Below, in pieces: positions 1 to 10,986 of a stretch of 64,000 bases of DNA. Position numbers and translations under genes: made by a program. Position 1 is the stretch's first letter. The number at the start of each line of letters is the position of its first letter. The notes below the pieces were generated by a model. It was not told where the DNA came from. It saw nothing but the letters and a program-made list of their open reading frames with translations, and made no database searches. Source of the stretch: Gracilariopsis chorda (Eukaryota > Rhodophyta > Florideophyceae > Gracilariales > Gracilariaceae); NCBI GenBank assembly GCA_003194525.1, contig NBIV01000048.1, forward strand, positions 124,001 through 188,000. The letters run 5' to 3'.

Positions 1-563
1 AATGTCCATTGCGACAAATTCCAATGGTCCGGCAGCGGGAAACAGCTTGAGTCGCTTCTGCGACCGGTACTGAGTTCCCCGCACGGCAGCGCACGATCGA
101 CAGTCCCGTGCGGTCTGGAACACATCGTTCGCCATTTGCGGCCAGTAGAAATCCCTCCTCAGGGTATTGTACATGCGGGTCCCGCCCGGGTGCCCTTCCA
201 AGCGCGGATAGTGCGCGAGATACAGCACGCGCGGTACCAGTGCACGGGGCACCACTCGCTGGAGAGCACCATCCAAGGGAGAGCGTCGGACGATAATTCC
301 GTACGGGTTCACGTCGAATAGCGTGACACCGTTACCAATGTCCTTCCGCACGGTCTTGCAATATCCGTCTTCGGCCTGGGCTCGGACGAATTCTTCGACC
401 GTGATTGGCCGGACGTCCGTCTCTTCCTCGACTATTGCGAGGACCTCTGCAATTCCGACCGGGTCATGTCCGCACGGGGTGTCCAGCGTGACGCCTCGGT
501 GCTCCTGTCCGTCGATGGTGACATCGGTGACCAAATCGTCGTCTTCTTCCGCTCGGTCGGATA

Positions 564-2915
564 TCAGGAGGCACGGCACCTCCCGTCAAGGGGGTTGGTG
601 TCTTCGCCGTCCGTTCGGATTCGGGAAAGAGCATCGGCTGCCTGATGCTTAACTCCCGGTCGGTGTACGATGTCAAATTCGTACTCCATGAGGCGCAGGC
701 GCCATCGTGCTAGCCGACCGGTGGCATCGGCCAGATTGAGTATCCACCGTAATGCGTGGTGGTCCGTGCGGAGCGTGAACCTCTGGCCTTCCAGGTACGG
801 TCGGAGGTGCAATATCGCCCATACAACGGCGAGACATTCCCGTTCGGTCGAGGTGTAGTCCCGTTCGGGTTTCGACAAAGAACGGCTCCAGTAGCCGATC
901 GGGAGTAGGTCGCCGTCCGGTTGCTTCTGTAGGAGAACGCAACCTACCTGTTTATCACAGGCATCAGTGTCCAGAACGTACGGCATATCTTGGCGCGGAA
1001 TTGCCAAGATAGGCGGTCGAATGAGCCGTTGCCGTAACTCATCGTACGCCTGGTATTCCTCATCGGACAGAGTATCGAAGCAGACCGGTAGGCCTTTCTC
1101 GAGCTTGCGGTTAAGCGGTGCCGCAACTCGAGCGAAATTCTTGACGAACCGGTGGAAGACGTTACACAGGCCTAAGAACGATCGGAGCTCTGTCTGGTTG
1201 GTCGGTGGCTTAGCCGCTCGGATTGCTTCTTGTGTCTTTGTTGACACTTGAAGCTTGCCCGGACGGATGATGTGGCCAAGGTAGTCGACCGTGCTACTGA
1301 AAAAGTGGCACTTGTCCAGACGTAGCGTCACGCCTGCCGATCGGAGTAGGGTCAGAATTGTCCGTACGTGCTCGTAGTGCTCGGTTACCGAACTGGAGTA
1401 GATGATGACGTCATCAAGGTAGACCAATGCGTACTGCCACTTCACACGCGATAGGATGATATCCAGTGCACGTTGGAACGTCGCCGGAGCATTCTTCAAT
1501 CCGAACGGCATTCGTAAATACCTGAACAGCCCCATGTGTGAGGTGAAGGTAGTCTTGTCCCGATCGGTCTCATCCACTTCCACTTGCCAATATCCGCTAT
1601 TGGCATCGAGGGTGGTGAATATCTTCGCCTCCCCAAGGGAGTCGATGCATTCATCCATCCTCGGTAGTGGATAGGTATCCCGTACGGTTGCTTTGTTTAG
1701 GCGGCGGTAGTCTACGCAGAAGCGCAGGCTACCGTCCTTCTTCTGAGCAAACACGACCGGGCTGGCCCACTCAGATGTAGAGGGCTCAATAACGCCCTGT
1801 CTGAGCTGCTTTTCGACTTCCGCTCGTTCAAGTTCTCTACGAGCGGGGCCCGCACGGTACGGCATTTGGTAAATTGGCCGCGTGCCGGGTTCCAGCTCAA
1901 TGCGGTGTTTTGCCGCTGCCACACGTCCGAGATGGCCGTCCCACATATCCCGGAATGGGCGCAGTAGCTCGACAATCTTCGTCCGTTCGGATTCGTGTTC
2001 GGGCGCCAATTGGATATTGGATATCCAATCGTCCGGATCCTTTGGTGGCGCCTGAACGCGCGGGTTAGCTGCGTTGTCCGTATCGGAAAATGAATTAGAC
2101 AAGGCTCCCCCCTCCTTAGTTTCGTCACTCCGTGACGGAAATTCCGGTGTGATTAACGCGATGGGGGAGGGTAGAGCTAATCCGATGATTGTACGCTTGT
2201 GTAAGCTTACCGGACGGTCGGAAAAATTCGCCACTTGGACGTAAAATGGTACGTCCGGACGGAGTTCCATGATGCCATTGGCCAGGAGGGTTAACTCCTG
2301 CCGGCTAGCCGAACGGTGATATCCTTGCAAGAATGCAAGGCCGGCCGCCTTGGTGGTTACCCGGACGGATGATTCCGACATGGGGGGTATGACGACCGGT
2401 CGGGCGACCCGTATCTTATTAGAAGGGGTCTTCCGAGTGGTAGCCGGTACGTGCTCTCCCGGCGAGCGAGAGGACCGACCGGCAGAAGATTGAATCGCCA
2501 CGGGGTGGGAGTGACGTAAGATTATTGTCCGTTTCGGGGGTAGTATTGCCATGACGTACTTATCGATAAAAGAAGTACCGAGAATACAACTGGCCGCGAG
2601 GTTGGTGGCAACGAGAAAGGGGATCCGAACGGTTAGAGCTCCGATGTGTACGAGTAGGGGAACAACACCACGGATGTTCATACGATTCCGAGAGGCATCC
2701 GTGATGTTGGTGAACGAACGGGATTGGAGATGCTCCTCCCAATTAGGGGGGAGGTTCCGTTCGTGGATGAGGTTAGGGCCAGCGCCGGTGTCAAGTACAC
2801 CGGTGAGGGGGTACAAGACCGAGCGGGAGAATCCCACAGAAAAGTTTATCTTATAGTGGGTATTCTTTAAAAGGGCCACTGGGGCTGTCGGCTCATACTC
2901 ATCCACAACGTACAC
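564..2915 (-). CDS. Pol polyprotein part (protease, RT, RNase H) of element A
   Basis: A 783-residue open frame. A retropepsin-type aspartic protease comes first (motif LDTGAGPNLI near residue 40). A Ty3-type reverse transcriptase follows in the middle (FCVDYRRLN, then YLDDVIIYS). RNase H is C-terminal (DTDACDKQVG start, then TDHHALRWI). In living elements this polyprotein copies the RNA genome into DNA. Integrase sequence continues to the left toward base 1. The frame follows the Gag frame by about 70 bases. Family assignment is secure from domain order and motifs; I treat it as a mobile-element gene, not a host gene. Confidence 0.88.
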   Translation of the reverse strand: MYVVDEYEPTAPVALLKNTHYKINFSVGFSRSVLYPLTGVLDTGAGPNLIHERNLPPNWEEHLQSRSFTNITDASRNRMNIRGVVPLLVHIGALTVRIPFLVATNLAASCILGTSFIDKYVMAILPPKRTIILRHSHPVAIQSSAGRSSRSPGEHVPATTRKTPSNKIRVARPVVIPPMSESSVRVTTKAAGLAFLQGYHRSASRQELTLLANGIMELRPDVPFYVQVANFSDRPVSLHKRTIIGLALPSPIALITPEFPSRSDETKEGGALSNSFSDTDNAANPRVQAPPKDPDDWISNIQLAPEHESERTKIVELLRPFRDMWDGHLGRVAAAKHRIELEPGTRPIYQMPYRAGPARRELERAEVEKQLRQGVIEPSTSEWASPVVFAQKKDGSLRFCVDYRRLNKATVRDTYPLPRMDECIDSLGEAKIFTTLDANSGYWQVEVDETDRDKTTFTSHMGLFRYLRMPFGLKNAPATFQRALDIILSRVKWQYALVYLDDVIIYSSSVTEHYEHVRTILTLLRSAGVTLRLDKCHFFSSTVDYLGHIIRPGKLQVSTKTQEAIRAAKPPTNQTELRSFLGLCNVFHRFVKNFARVAAPLNRKLEKGLPVCFDTLSDEEYQAYDELRQRLIRPPILAIPRQDMPYVLDTDACDKQVGCVLLQKQPDGDLLPIGYWSRSLSKPERDYTSTERECLAVVWAILHLRPYLEGQRFTLRTDHHALRWILNLADATGRLARWRLRLMEYEFDIVHRPGVKHQAADALSRIRTDGEDTNPLDGRCRAS

Positions 2916-2989
2916 TTCGTCCGGCTTGGGCGAAGAATCTAAACCGTTCGTTCGGGTGAGGCGTTCCGACCTCGGAGGGGGCGTTGCCT

Positions 2990-5248
2990 CTACGCTCCCT
3001 CCACATCGTTTTCCGACTCGGACATGCCGTGATCTGCAACGGCCATTATTGAGCGGTTGACGTGATCGTATGCAGGAGGTTTCCGTTCGGAGTCTGCTGA
3101 CCCAGGGGTCCGGACCCCAATGCTGGACCGACCGGGAGTGTTACGGTTGTAGTAACCCTCTTCTTTGCGAAGTTGGTAGTTTTGTTCCCGAGCGGCTAGC
3201 AGAGCATCCCGAACGTTCGGAGGGATCATTTGACAGTGGTCCGGTTCCCATGACAGACAAATCCGACACGGTTTGTCCATCAACTGCTTCCCGTCCGGCT
3301 GTCGGTTTGTTGGTGCCCGAGCGTCAGCAGGCTTATAAAAATCCGATCGGGAGGGTCCCGAACGGTACGAGGTCGTCGCGGTTGACGGCGTCGTGGGGGG
3401 TGATGGGGCGGAGCCGACCGGGGTAAATGCCAGGACGGCCTCACCGTCATCGGTGTCGGAGGCTACCGAATCCGTACGGCTCCCCATGCTTAGGACACTC
3501 CGACGGTCTGTACGAGCGGCCACCCTTTTCCCCGTGGGATGCGGAAGGGAGTCAAGCCGAACGGATTGTCGTCGTACCGAACGGCTGGTGTCGCCATACG
3601 ATTCGGCATACCTCGCCAACGCATCATAGCCGATGGACGGATGCGTCGTAAGGTGATTTCTCACCTTCGCCCGAATGGAAGGAAGTAATCCTTCCACGAA
3701 TAGGGACTTTAAACGCCGGTCGGAGAATACATTGCCGCAACGGAGGGCCTTGTTCCACAGCTTCTGTGAATACTCCGTTTCGGACATACCCGACGACTGA
3801 CGGTAGAGGGTGACCTCGGAGTACGCGTCGGCAATTATTTCATCCGTTGCGTACGTTGTCAATAAAAAGTTGACGACTTCGGAGTATGAGCGGAGCATCT
3901 CGCCACGTCGTACATCCACGGCGCCCGACTCTCCCATGAGCCGTGACTGGATCAGTGAGTGAGCCGGTCCGGTCAGGTAGAATTGGAAGCACCATACCGC
4001 TGCTCCCTCGGACAGTCCGTTATGGTTACAGGCGGTCTTGAACCGCTGTAAAAAGTTTAGAACGGATATCGGATCCGCTCCGGAAAAGGAATGTCCCTTC
4101 ATCTGGACATTCAGTTTCTTCTGGTAGCGCGTAATCTTACGCGCGACTCGCGAGTTGTACGATTGGCTACGATTGGTTAGCCGGTACGTACGATAATTCA
4201 CCACCCTGGTGAACAATTCGTTCAGTGGTTTGATGCGCCGAGGCGCGGATCTTTCCGAACGGGAACGATACGGGTCGGAGCGGCCTCTGCGGCCAGAACG
4301 GTCGGAGTCTGAGTCGCTATCAGTTCCGGAAACGGCATCGGAACTATCCGAGCGGTCAGAATCAGTATCCGAACCGGAGGAATGTCGCTTTTTCCTTCGG
4401 CGACGATTCTTCCGTGCGCGGCGAGGGCGATCCGTGTCGGACTTGTCAGCTCTGCCGCCCCTGTCACGGCGGCCCCCTCTTCCCTCGTTAGAAGAGGAGC
4501 TGTCTGAATTTCCGTTCGGATCATCTCGGTGGGGTTCCACCGGGAGGACTGGGACCATGGGGGCACTCTGATGGCCCCCTTCTGGGTGGGTTTCCTCATC
4601 CCGTCCGGTCTGTAATTGGGCTTGGTCCGGTCGGCCAAGGGAAAACTTGGGAAGGGGTGGCAGCGTTGTCGCTGCCGTATAAACTGCCGTACGGTCCTCG
4701 TGCTTCATGGCACCAAGTCCGGTCAGAAGGAGCTGCTGAAGGATTGCCTCGGTGGTCTGGCGGACCATCGGGGTAATCAGTTCTGCCAGCAGTTCTGGCA
4801 GGCGCTCCTGCAGGTAGCGCTCAACCCGAACGGGGACACGAGCAGCAAGCTCGCTCTTCAGCTTGTAACCCCAATAGGACTCGAGCTGCTTCCACAGTTC
4901 TGGGAGCGTCCGTGCGGGAATTTCGGCTGCCACTAGGCCGGTCGGAGTGGCGAGTAGAGGGAGCGGTGCTGCACCCTCTGGGTTCATTGACGGGCCTAAA
5001 TTCCGGTCGGTAGGCGTTTGAGAAGCCCGGGAGGAGCGAGGAGCTTTGCGCACGAGCACCTCGGGGTTCTCCAATCGGACGTCCGGAGCTGGTGCAGTGC
5101 TACGGGTGCTGCGGCGGCCAACCGAGGCATTGTCCGAAGCGGTCTGCATTGGTGGCTCGCCGGACGGAGCCAATTCTTTTTCGACATCGACCCTTGCGGT
5201 CGACTCCACGTTTGCGTCACGTGTCTGCATCTCGTGTTCGTTATCCAA
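2990..5248 (-). CDS. Gag-like capsid polyprotein of element A
   Basis: A 752-residue open frame just upstream of Pol on the same strand. The N-terminal third is low-complexity. The middle has a Ser/Asp/Arg-rich stretch (about residues 240-335). It is followed by a retrotransposon-Gag-like helical region (about 350-520) with the pattern around FSGADPISVLNFLQRFKTACN. A CRIC...HC cluster near the C-terminus may be a degenerate zinc knuckle. The Gag assignment rests on position between the LTR and Pol and on the capsid-like helical region. The frame is long for Ty3-type Gag. Confidence 0.75.
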   Translation of the reverse strand: MDNEHEMQTRDANVESTARVDVEKELAPSGEPPMQTASDNASVGRRSTRSTAPAPDVRLENPEVLVRKAPRSSRASQTPTDRNLGPSMNPEGAAPLPLLATPTGLVAAEIPARTLPELWKQLESYWGYKLKSELAARVPVRVERYLQERLPELLAELITPMVRQTTEAILQQLLLTGLGAMKHEDRTAVYTAATTLPPLPKFSLGRPDQAQLQTGRDEETHPEGGHQSAPMVPVLPVEPHRDDPNGNSDSSSSNEGRGGRRDRGGRADKSDTDRPRRARKNRRRRKKRHSSGSDTDSDRSDSSDAVSGTDSDSDSDRSGRRGRSDPYRSRSERSAPRRIKPLNELFTRVVNYRTYRLTNRSQSYNSRVARKITRYQKKLNVQMKGHSFSGADPISVLNFLQRFKTACNHNGLSEGAAVWCFQFYLTGPAHSLIQSRLMGESGAVDVRRGEMLRSYSEVVNFLLTTYATDEIIADAYSEVTLYRQSSGMSETEYSQKLWNKALRCGNVFSDRRLKSLFVEGLLPSIRAKVRNHLTTHPSIGYDALARYAESYGDTSRSVRRQSVRLDSLPHPTGKRVAARTDRRSVLSMGSRTDSVASDTDDGEAVLAFTPVGSAPSPPTTPSTATTSYRSGPSRSDFYKPADARAPTNRQPDGKQLMDKPCRICLSWEPDHCQMIPPNVRDALLAAREQNYQLRKEEGYYNRNTPGRSSIGVRTPGSADSERKPPAYDHVNRSIMAVADHGMSESENDVEGA

Positions 5249-5305
5249 AACGTTCTAAAATCCGTACGGAAAGTCACGAGTCCCACTTCTAGGTCGGGAG
5301 ACCAG

Positions 5306-5969
5306 TGTGAGATAGTGACTCTAATTCACACAATTGAAAGTGTGTCCTAGAAGCAGTATCCGCTCGGCGTGCGTAGCGGGGCGTGATGGATCACGAGATC
5401 CGGTCGGGGGGGAGGTGATGCGTGGGGACGAGCGCCAGCACCGGGCGGTAGTAGGAAAGACTGGGCGGTTAGGTACGTCAGGCGCGGTCGAGATACGCGC
5501 GAAGAGTCCGAACGGCTTGTAAACCTAGTTGAGTCCCGTACGGAGTAATGTCTCAGGTCTGCTTTAGAGACAAAAGTAGTTCGGGACGGTGGTGCTTACC
5601 GTTTACTGAGTGTGGGTAGCGGGGAGCGAGGTGCACTAAGTACTGCACCTCGAGCTCAACCTGCACCGCAATCGCTACCCTTCTACTACGTACGGATAAA
5701 ATTATTAAAATATCTAAGCCTATCGTACAAATGCCACCAGCCACGTGGCTACCTGTCCGTCTGGCGCAGCAACCCTGCACCTCAGCCGTCCGGCACGTGT
5801 ACACCTGTGGGCTATGAGTGCACAACCAATGGCATTGCCCGCTCCCGTGCACCACTCAACGATTCCGTTCGGCCAATCATAACGTGCCAAACAATCCGCT
5901 CGGATACGGTGCTTGAAGGCACTCAAGCACACTCTGAAGTGCACTCCCGGGCGGGCCCGCTATACTACA
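5306..5969 (-). repeat. LTR of element A (about 664 bp)
   Basis: The boundaries are inferred. The sequence from 5306 to 5969 starts TG and ends CA on either strand. The inner side abuts a primer-binding-like stretch, and the outer side ends exactly where the ctgctgctgaa tract of the neighbouring tandem repeat begins. No second copy lies in the window, so the limits could not be confirmed by comparison. Confidence 0.6.
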
Positions 5970-6980
5970 CTGCTGCTGAATTTTTTAAATGGTAGGGAGG
6001 CGTTGCGCCAAATGGGCGATTTGCATGGGCAAACGGGGGCGTGGAAGAGGAATTTGTGGCGCAACGCCTCCATTCAATCAAGACCACCTCCCTCATACGC
6101 GTATAAACACTTATAGTGGAGAGACAAGTGGAAACGGCCTTCGGCCGTGGGCGGCGCTGCCCGCCGCGTTGGTTTTGTAGCTTTGTGTATTTAGTAGCGT
6201 TCGGAGGCTCTCCGAGCACTTTGCTCGCTTGCGCTCGCAATAGCGCTCGTAAAACCACGGGGCGCCGCGGCGCCTAGGTGCCTAAATTGACTGCAGTGCC
6301 TGCCAATGATGAGAAAGCGTGAAACGTTGCTTTGTGTAACTGGGTGGCACTGCAGTCATTATGGGAGTGCCAGCCAGTAAACAGAAAGCTTTGCTGCTGC
6401 TGCTGCTGCTGAATGTTTTAAATGGTAGGGAGGCGTTGCGCCAAATGGGTGTTTTGCATGGGCAAACGGGGGCGTGGAAGAGGAATTTGTGGCGCAACGC
6501 CTCCCGTCAGTCAACCACACCCTCCTCATACATGTGTAAATCATTAAGAGTTGGGTGTTGAGACAAGTGAAAACGGCCTTCGGCCGTGGGCGGCGCTGCA
6601 CGCCGCGTTGGGTTTGTAGTTTTGTGTATTTAGTAGCGTTCGGAGGCTCTCCGAGCAGTTTGCTCGCTTGCGCTCGCAATAGCGCTCGTAGAACCACGGG
6701 GCGCCGCGGCGCCTAGAGTATGTGAAGCCGTTAGAGTTTTTGTTTAGGTGCCTAAATTGACTGCAGTGCCAGCCAATGATGAGAAAGCGCGACACGTTGC
6801 TTTGTGTAACTGGGTGGCACTGCAGTCATTATGGGAGTGCCAGCCAGTAAGCAGGAAGCATTGCTGCTGCTGCTGCTGCTGAATGTTTTAAATGGTAGGG
6901 AGGCGTTGCGCCAAATGGCAGTTTTGCATGCGCGTAGAGGGGCATACAGGGCGGTTTATTGGCGCACCGCCTCCCGTCAA
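5970..6980. repeat. Tandem ~430-470-bp repeat units with clustered hairpins
   Basis: Two full units and a partial third. The landmark aatggtaggg starts at 5988, 6421 and 6891, and atgggagtgccagccagtaa starts at 6361 and 6831. Each unit carries a 14-bp inverted repeat (GGAGGCGTTGCGCC ... GGCGCAACGCCTCC; 5996-6009 with 6058-6071 in the first unit). A run of short hairpins follows: ACGGCC-TTC-GGCCGT at 6134, CGGAG-GCT-CTCCG at 6202, CGAGCA-CTT-TGCTCG at 6213, TTGCG-CT-CGCAA at 6229, GGCGCC-GC-GGCGCC at 6261, TAGG-TG-CCTA at 6275. A (CTG)n tract precedes the second and third units. Short open frames here are repeat-derived. No gene seen. Confidence 0.85.
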
Positions 6981-9956
6981 TCACTCTTTGCGTTCCACCT
7001 GGACCAAATAGAAGACATTCTGGATGATTACTCCTTAGCTGACGATGATGCGACACAGCTGGTATACCAACCTTGCTTTTAAGACTTGTTGAGATGAACC
7101 AGGCAGCCTCAAAATGCGATGGACAAACGTGTAGATATTTTGTGGTTGTCCTGGTATGTGCCTCACTCGTGTGGAAGACAAGCGTTATGTGCATCAGTGC
7201 TAGCCGAAGCAGACTGTGAGCTGCAACCTTGCACAGAACACGCCATCAACTGGGGTCATCGTCAGCAGTTGCATCGCGCCCACCACCAGTTCAGTGCACC
7301 TTTCTTCGTTCTGTGAGTAAAGTTATGTTTTTGACCCTCCCATCCACTTTGTTGGACTGGTGGTGGCAAACAAGTATGCCACTTCGGAGCAATTGACCAG
7401 CTGAGACGCTTGTTCTCACTGCCCATTGCGGAGTTTGCTTTATTGATTAATCGACGCTCGGGAAAGTCTCTTCTTTCCCAAACCATGCAATAAGCTACGT
7501 TTATGGCGTTGTACAAACAACGCACTGACACTATTCTCAGCTCGAGGATTGAAAAATACAGCGTTATCGGAAAAAGGCGATCACGAGAAGGCGATCTATT
7601 ATTCATCCAATGCTGTCGGAGACACAAATAACAAAGACGTGAAAGAGCTTTGCGGCACATGTATTTTGGGTCTGAAAGCTCGGGAAGCACTCGAAAGCAG
7701 CTGATAACTTGGAAATTTAATGAAACGCATCCCAGACAACTCCATGTTGGCGTACATCATGAGCGAGTTACATCGAAAAACGACATCTCCAAGAAAAGCA
7801 TATGTGGTTGTAGAAAAAATGATGAGAGATTGTAAAATTCGTGCTCAGAGAAGGAGCTCAGCTCGTCAGAGCAAACTCAAACCGATTCAAGTTCTTCTGG
7901 AGATTATCATTGGGATTCGATTTGTTGAGGAGAGATATCTCGATGCTGCTGACCTTCTTTCAAGATGAAAGATGGTAACACAGATATTGTATGTTGGATG
8001 CTTTTTGTACAACGGTTATTGGAAGCTGTATGTCACCATCGCTTTCTTTCTACCACTGCAGCCGAGCCTACTTTTCAGGAGTTCTAGGAATTCCAAGCAG
8101 AATTGAAAAACACGTTGTTCTACTTTGACCAGTCGCGGACGCATGTAGAAGAGGATCAAACTTTTCTGATGAGACATGAGCGTCCACCTTACCACTCTAT
8201 ATAGGCGCTGAGTTGGAGGACCCGGTTGATTCCCGGCTTATTTGAGCAGTGTGTGCTGTATTGGAGTTGGCGATATGAGTACAGCAAATTCTGATCTGGA
8301 ATGGGTGCTATCGGTACATCCCCGTTACGTGTTGGAGCCTCAATGCGGTACCCACAGTTTCAAACTCCGTAAGAAGTGGTCTGAGTAAAGAGAAATGCCA
8401 CCAAGAAGTATTCAGGCCAAACTGGGCACTGCTCTTTGAAGGTGAAGAAAACAAAACAGGAAGTTGATGCCCTCGCCCGAGGAAGGGAGCTCTTTCAGAA
8501 AGGCGACTTCAGAGGGTTTCTTGTTCAAGATTTCACTCCTATAGAAAACGCTTTATTTCTTTGTAAGCCAGGCAGACAACCAGAAAGCCTAATTCTGAAG
8601 GTTCGAAAAACAGTAACGATGATCTCCTCGGTGTACGTGAAGGCCATGAGAAGCAATCCGATAATTTTGCACCCGCAGACATTACTGAATCCATAGGGCA
8701 GAATTCGAACACCAAATAGATAGAGAAAAGCTTCAGGCACTTGGAGCTACTTTGATTGCGGAAATGGCAGTGTGCTCGTGCCAAGCTTAGGATGACTTGG
8801 GAAACCGTAGTCCCTGGTTCGCATTTTTGAATGCTTGGCTCATCTTCGAATAGCTGGGGATCGGCCCGATGTGAAACTGCGTTTAAGGGCGTTGGACGTT
8901 ATCGTGTCTACGGCGGTCGGTGATGGTGCACGTGCCCATGATTCAGTAAGATATTTTTTTTGGAAGCACCAAAGAATACGGATATGGAGTTCGCATGCTC
9001 AGTCATAGACCAAATGAGGATGGAAACAGATGGGCAGCGCTGTAGATCCTTTCAGTTTCTGAAACGATTATGGCGGAAGAACATTTCGCCGCTCTTACCT
9101 TATTTGGTTGGGAATTGCTCTAGTCGAGGAGGGGTTAACATCCGTCGATACACGGAAAGTGATATATCTTCATCCGATGAAAATGTTGCCTAAGCATCCT
9201 CTTCTATGCCTGTTATTGGCCATTCGGACTTCATACGTTGTGGAAGGGAAAATCATCCAGAATCGCAACGAGATGGTTACGTATGCGCTGCGTTTTCGGA
9301 GCGATTATATGCGAAATGGCAGAAAAGGGGTTCTACCGGAAGAGCATTGCTTGTACAACACGGAAACTAGCCACGATTTCGGAAGAGATATGCACCACCT
9401 TCGCCTGTTGCACTTTGTAACTGAAGCTTACATGCGAGTGCTTGACAGTGAGAATGAGGGTGCGACAAAAATGCTATATCAGAATGGACCAATTTGCGAC
9501 GGAACGCGGCGTTCAACTTTGTACAGATCTACAGGGAGGGTGGGGATATCAAAATGACTGGCGCAATCTGCAATGAATACTTTGTTTTCTGAAGCGGTGC
9601 GTTGAAGCAGGTAAACAAGGCTATACGCAAAGCTCTATGCAGCACTCCAGTGGTTCATGAGATGACAAGTTTACGTGAGATATTGGGGCTGACCACTGTT
9701 GCGTGCAGATGCGGCATTGTGCGCTGAGGTTCGACACAGCGTTGTAATGGATAGTGAAATAATTGCGGTTTCAGCTGCAGCAGAGGATGATAACGACGAA
9801 GGGCGGCGACAAGCTGTAGAAGGAATTTATGACAAGATGCAGGCGTTGAAAATAGTAGCGGTTCAAGAGAAGTAGAGCATAGCTGATTAATACCGTTGAT
9901 TGATGAAACTGAGAACTAGACGGAAGAAGTAAAGTGAGTGCGAAGGTGGAGATGAC
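6981..9956. other. Unrecognised region with short coding-like remnants
   Basis: There is no recognisable intact gene. Short plus-strand frames with protein-like composition occur at 7720-7968, 8436-8696, 8960-9193 and 9108-9557, in different phases and separated by stops. This is what one or more decayed genes would look like. The 9108-9557 piece (149 codons) is the longest and has no family I can name. The left edge continues from the third tandem repeat unit without a clear boundary. Confidence 0.4.
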
Positions 9957-10736
9957 TTAAGGAACGACTTCATCGTTGATGTCAAAGAAGACCTCACTGC
10001 GGTTAAGATCGTCTAAGCCTGTAGGACGAGAAATCATGAGTGGCTTTGCAAGACGACTAGAAGGTAGATCATCCGAAGTGGAATCACTCTCGAATCCTTT
10101 TTCCCACTCACTATCACTATCTGAAGTGCCGCCAAGATGTTGCGGATGGGGATAGTAATCATGGAGACGCGAGGCGTCACCGCTACCATGGGAGGAGAGA
10201 GTTGTTAGATGATGTGCCATGGTTTGTCTTCTTAGCATTCTTTTACGATTCTTCTTCTCCTTTCTGATGGGCTCTCTCTTGTCACGTTTGCGCTTGCGAA
10301 GAATGATCTCCACTTTGAAGCGGATACATTCATCGCCAGGAACGTTGGGCATGCGGATGCAGGATATGGTGGTTCCGGCTTTGATGTGCTCTACTTTGGC
10401 AAGTTTGTTGCCTATGTCGTGGTATCGACGGATGATTTGATCGTCCAGTTCGTTGGGTGGGTCTTGTAGACAGAGGGCGTAGGGAACGATTTGACGTTGA
10501 TTGTTGACGTTGAAGATTGCTGGACCACCTAAGGGGATGAGTTCGACAACGATTTTGTAAAGACCATCTGCAGGAACAGTATAACTTGCTGAGCCATGGT
10601 CGAAACAAGGATGTGTATTGTCTTCAACGATGTCGCGTTCGATTTCCCACCCTTTTACTACGGTCTTCTCCGCGGACGGTGGTGGGGGGTTTGTACTTGG
10701 ACAGTGGAGCGCCGAAAAGTCGCAAGCGGCTTCCAT
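9957..10736 (-). CDS. Hypothetical protein with jelly-roll-like core and basic/acidic tail
   Basis: A 259-residue frame, complete from ATG to stop. Residues about 25-150 have the alternating hydrophobic pattern of a beta-sandwich. The segment YTVPADGLYKI followed later by IKAGTTISCI resembles the layout of C1q/TNF-like domains, but the resemblance is weak and by eye. Residues about 150-175 are very basic (many Lys/Arg, nuclear-signal-like). The tail is rich in Ser, Asp and Glu. There is no signal peptide. A GGTAC-A-GTACC palindrome lies about 240 bp upstream of the start. The composition looks like a real, intronless host gene; the function is unknown. Confidence 0.6.
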   Translation of the reverse strand: MEAACDFSALHCPSTNPPPPSAEKTVVKGWEIERDIVEDNTHPCFDHGSASYTVPADGLYKIVVELIPLGGPAIFNVNNQRQIVPYALCLQDPPNELDDQIIRRYHDIGNKLAKVEHIKAGTTISCIRMPNVPGDECIRFKVEIILRKRKRDKREPIRKEKKNRKRMLRRQTMAHHLTTLSSHGSGDASRLHDYYPHPQHLGGTSDSDSEWEKGFESDSTSDDLPSSRLAKPLMISRPTGLDDLNRSEVFFDINDEVVP

Positions 10737-10975
10737 TGGAGGAGCTGAAACTGCTGGTGAACAAGCCTTTCGAAGAGCGGGAGTGTGTGTGGGGGTGAAG
10801 GGTGGAGATTACTAAGATGAAATCAGAATAGGATAGAGAGGTGATGGAAGGAAGGCAGTTCATTGAATGTGTGTTGTGCTTATCAGGGCGTGTGTTTGTA
10901 CGTATGAGTTACATCCATGCACGAATGCGGACTACGAGGGACGAGAAGGGGCAAATTTTGGTCCCGAGCCGCAGG

Positions 10976-10986
10976 GGTACAGTACC
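10976..10986. promoter_or_regulatory. GGTAC-A-GTACC palindrome upstream of the 9957-10736 gene
   Basis: A perfect 5-bp-arm palindrome about 240 bp upstream of the minus-strand start codon at 10736. It is one member of the GGTACC-type motif set seen upstream of several genes here. A regulatory role is inferred from repeated position only. Confidence 0.3.

Larger units (their letters stand above)
1..5969 (-). mobile_element. Ty3/gypsy LTR retrotransposon A, cut by window edge
   Basis: A Ty3/gypsy-type element reads right to left. Its parts, in element order, are one LTR (5306-5969), a Gag frame, a Pol frame with protease, reverse transcriptase and RNase H, and the start of integrase, whose HHCC zinc region lies at about 1-200. 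The rest of integrase and the second LTR are outside the window. The two large frames are open over their length; the integrase part looks broken at about one place. A primer-binding-like stretch (reverse complement starts TGGTCTCCCGACC) abuts the LTR at 5292-5304. The LTR outer end at 5969 lies inside a repeat unit whose sister copies continue at 6385 and 6855, so the element seems to have landed in that tandem repeat. Confidence 0.85.

Noticed and set aside
4209-4571. 120-codon plus-strand frame, Ser/Glu/Arg-rich
   Set aside because: Antisense shadow of the low-complexity Ser/Asp/Arg stretch of the Gag frame.
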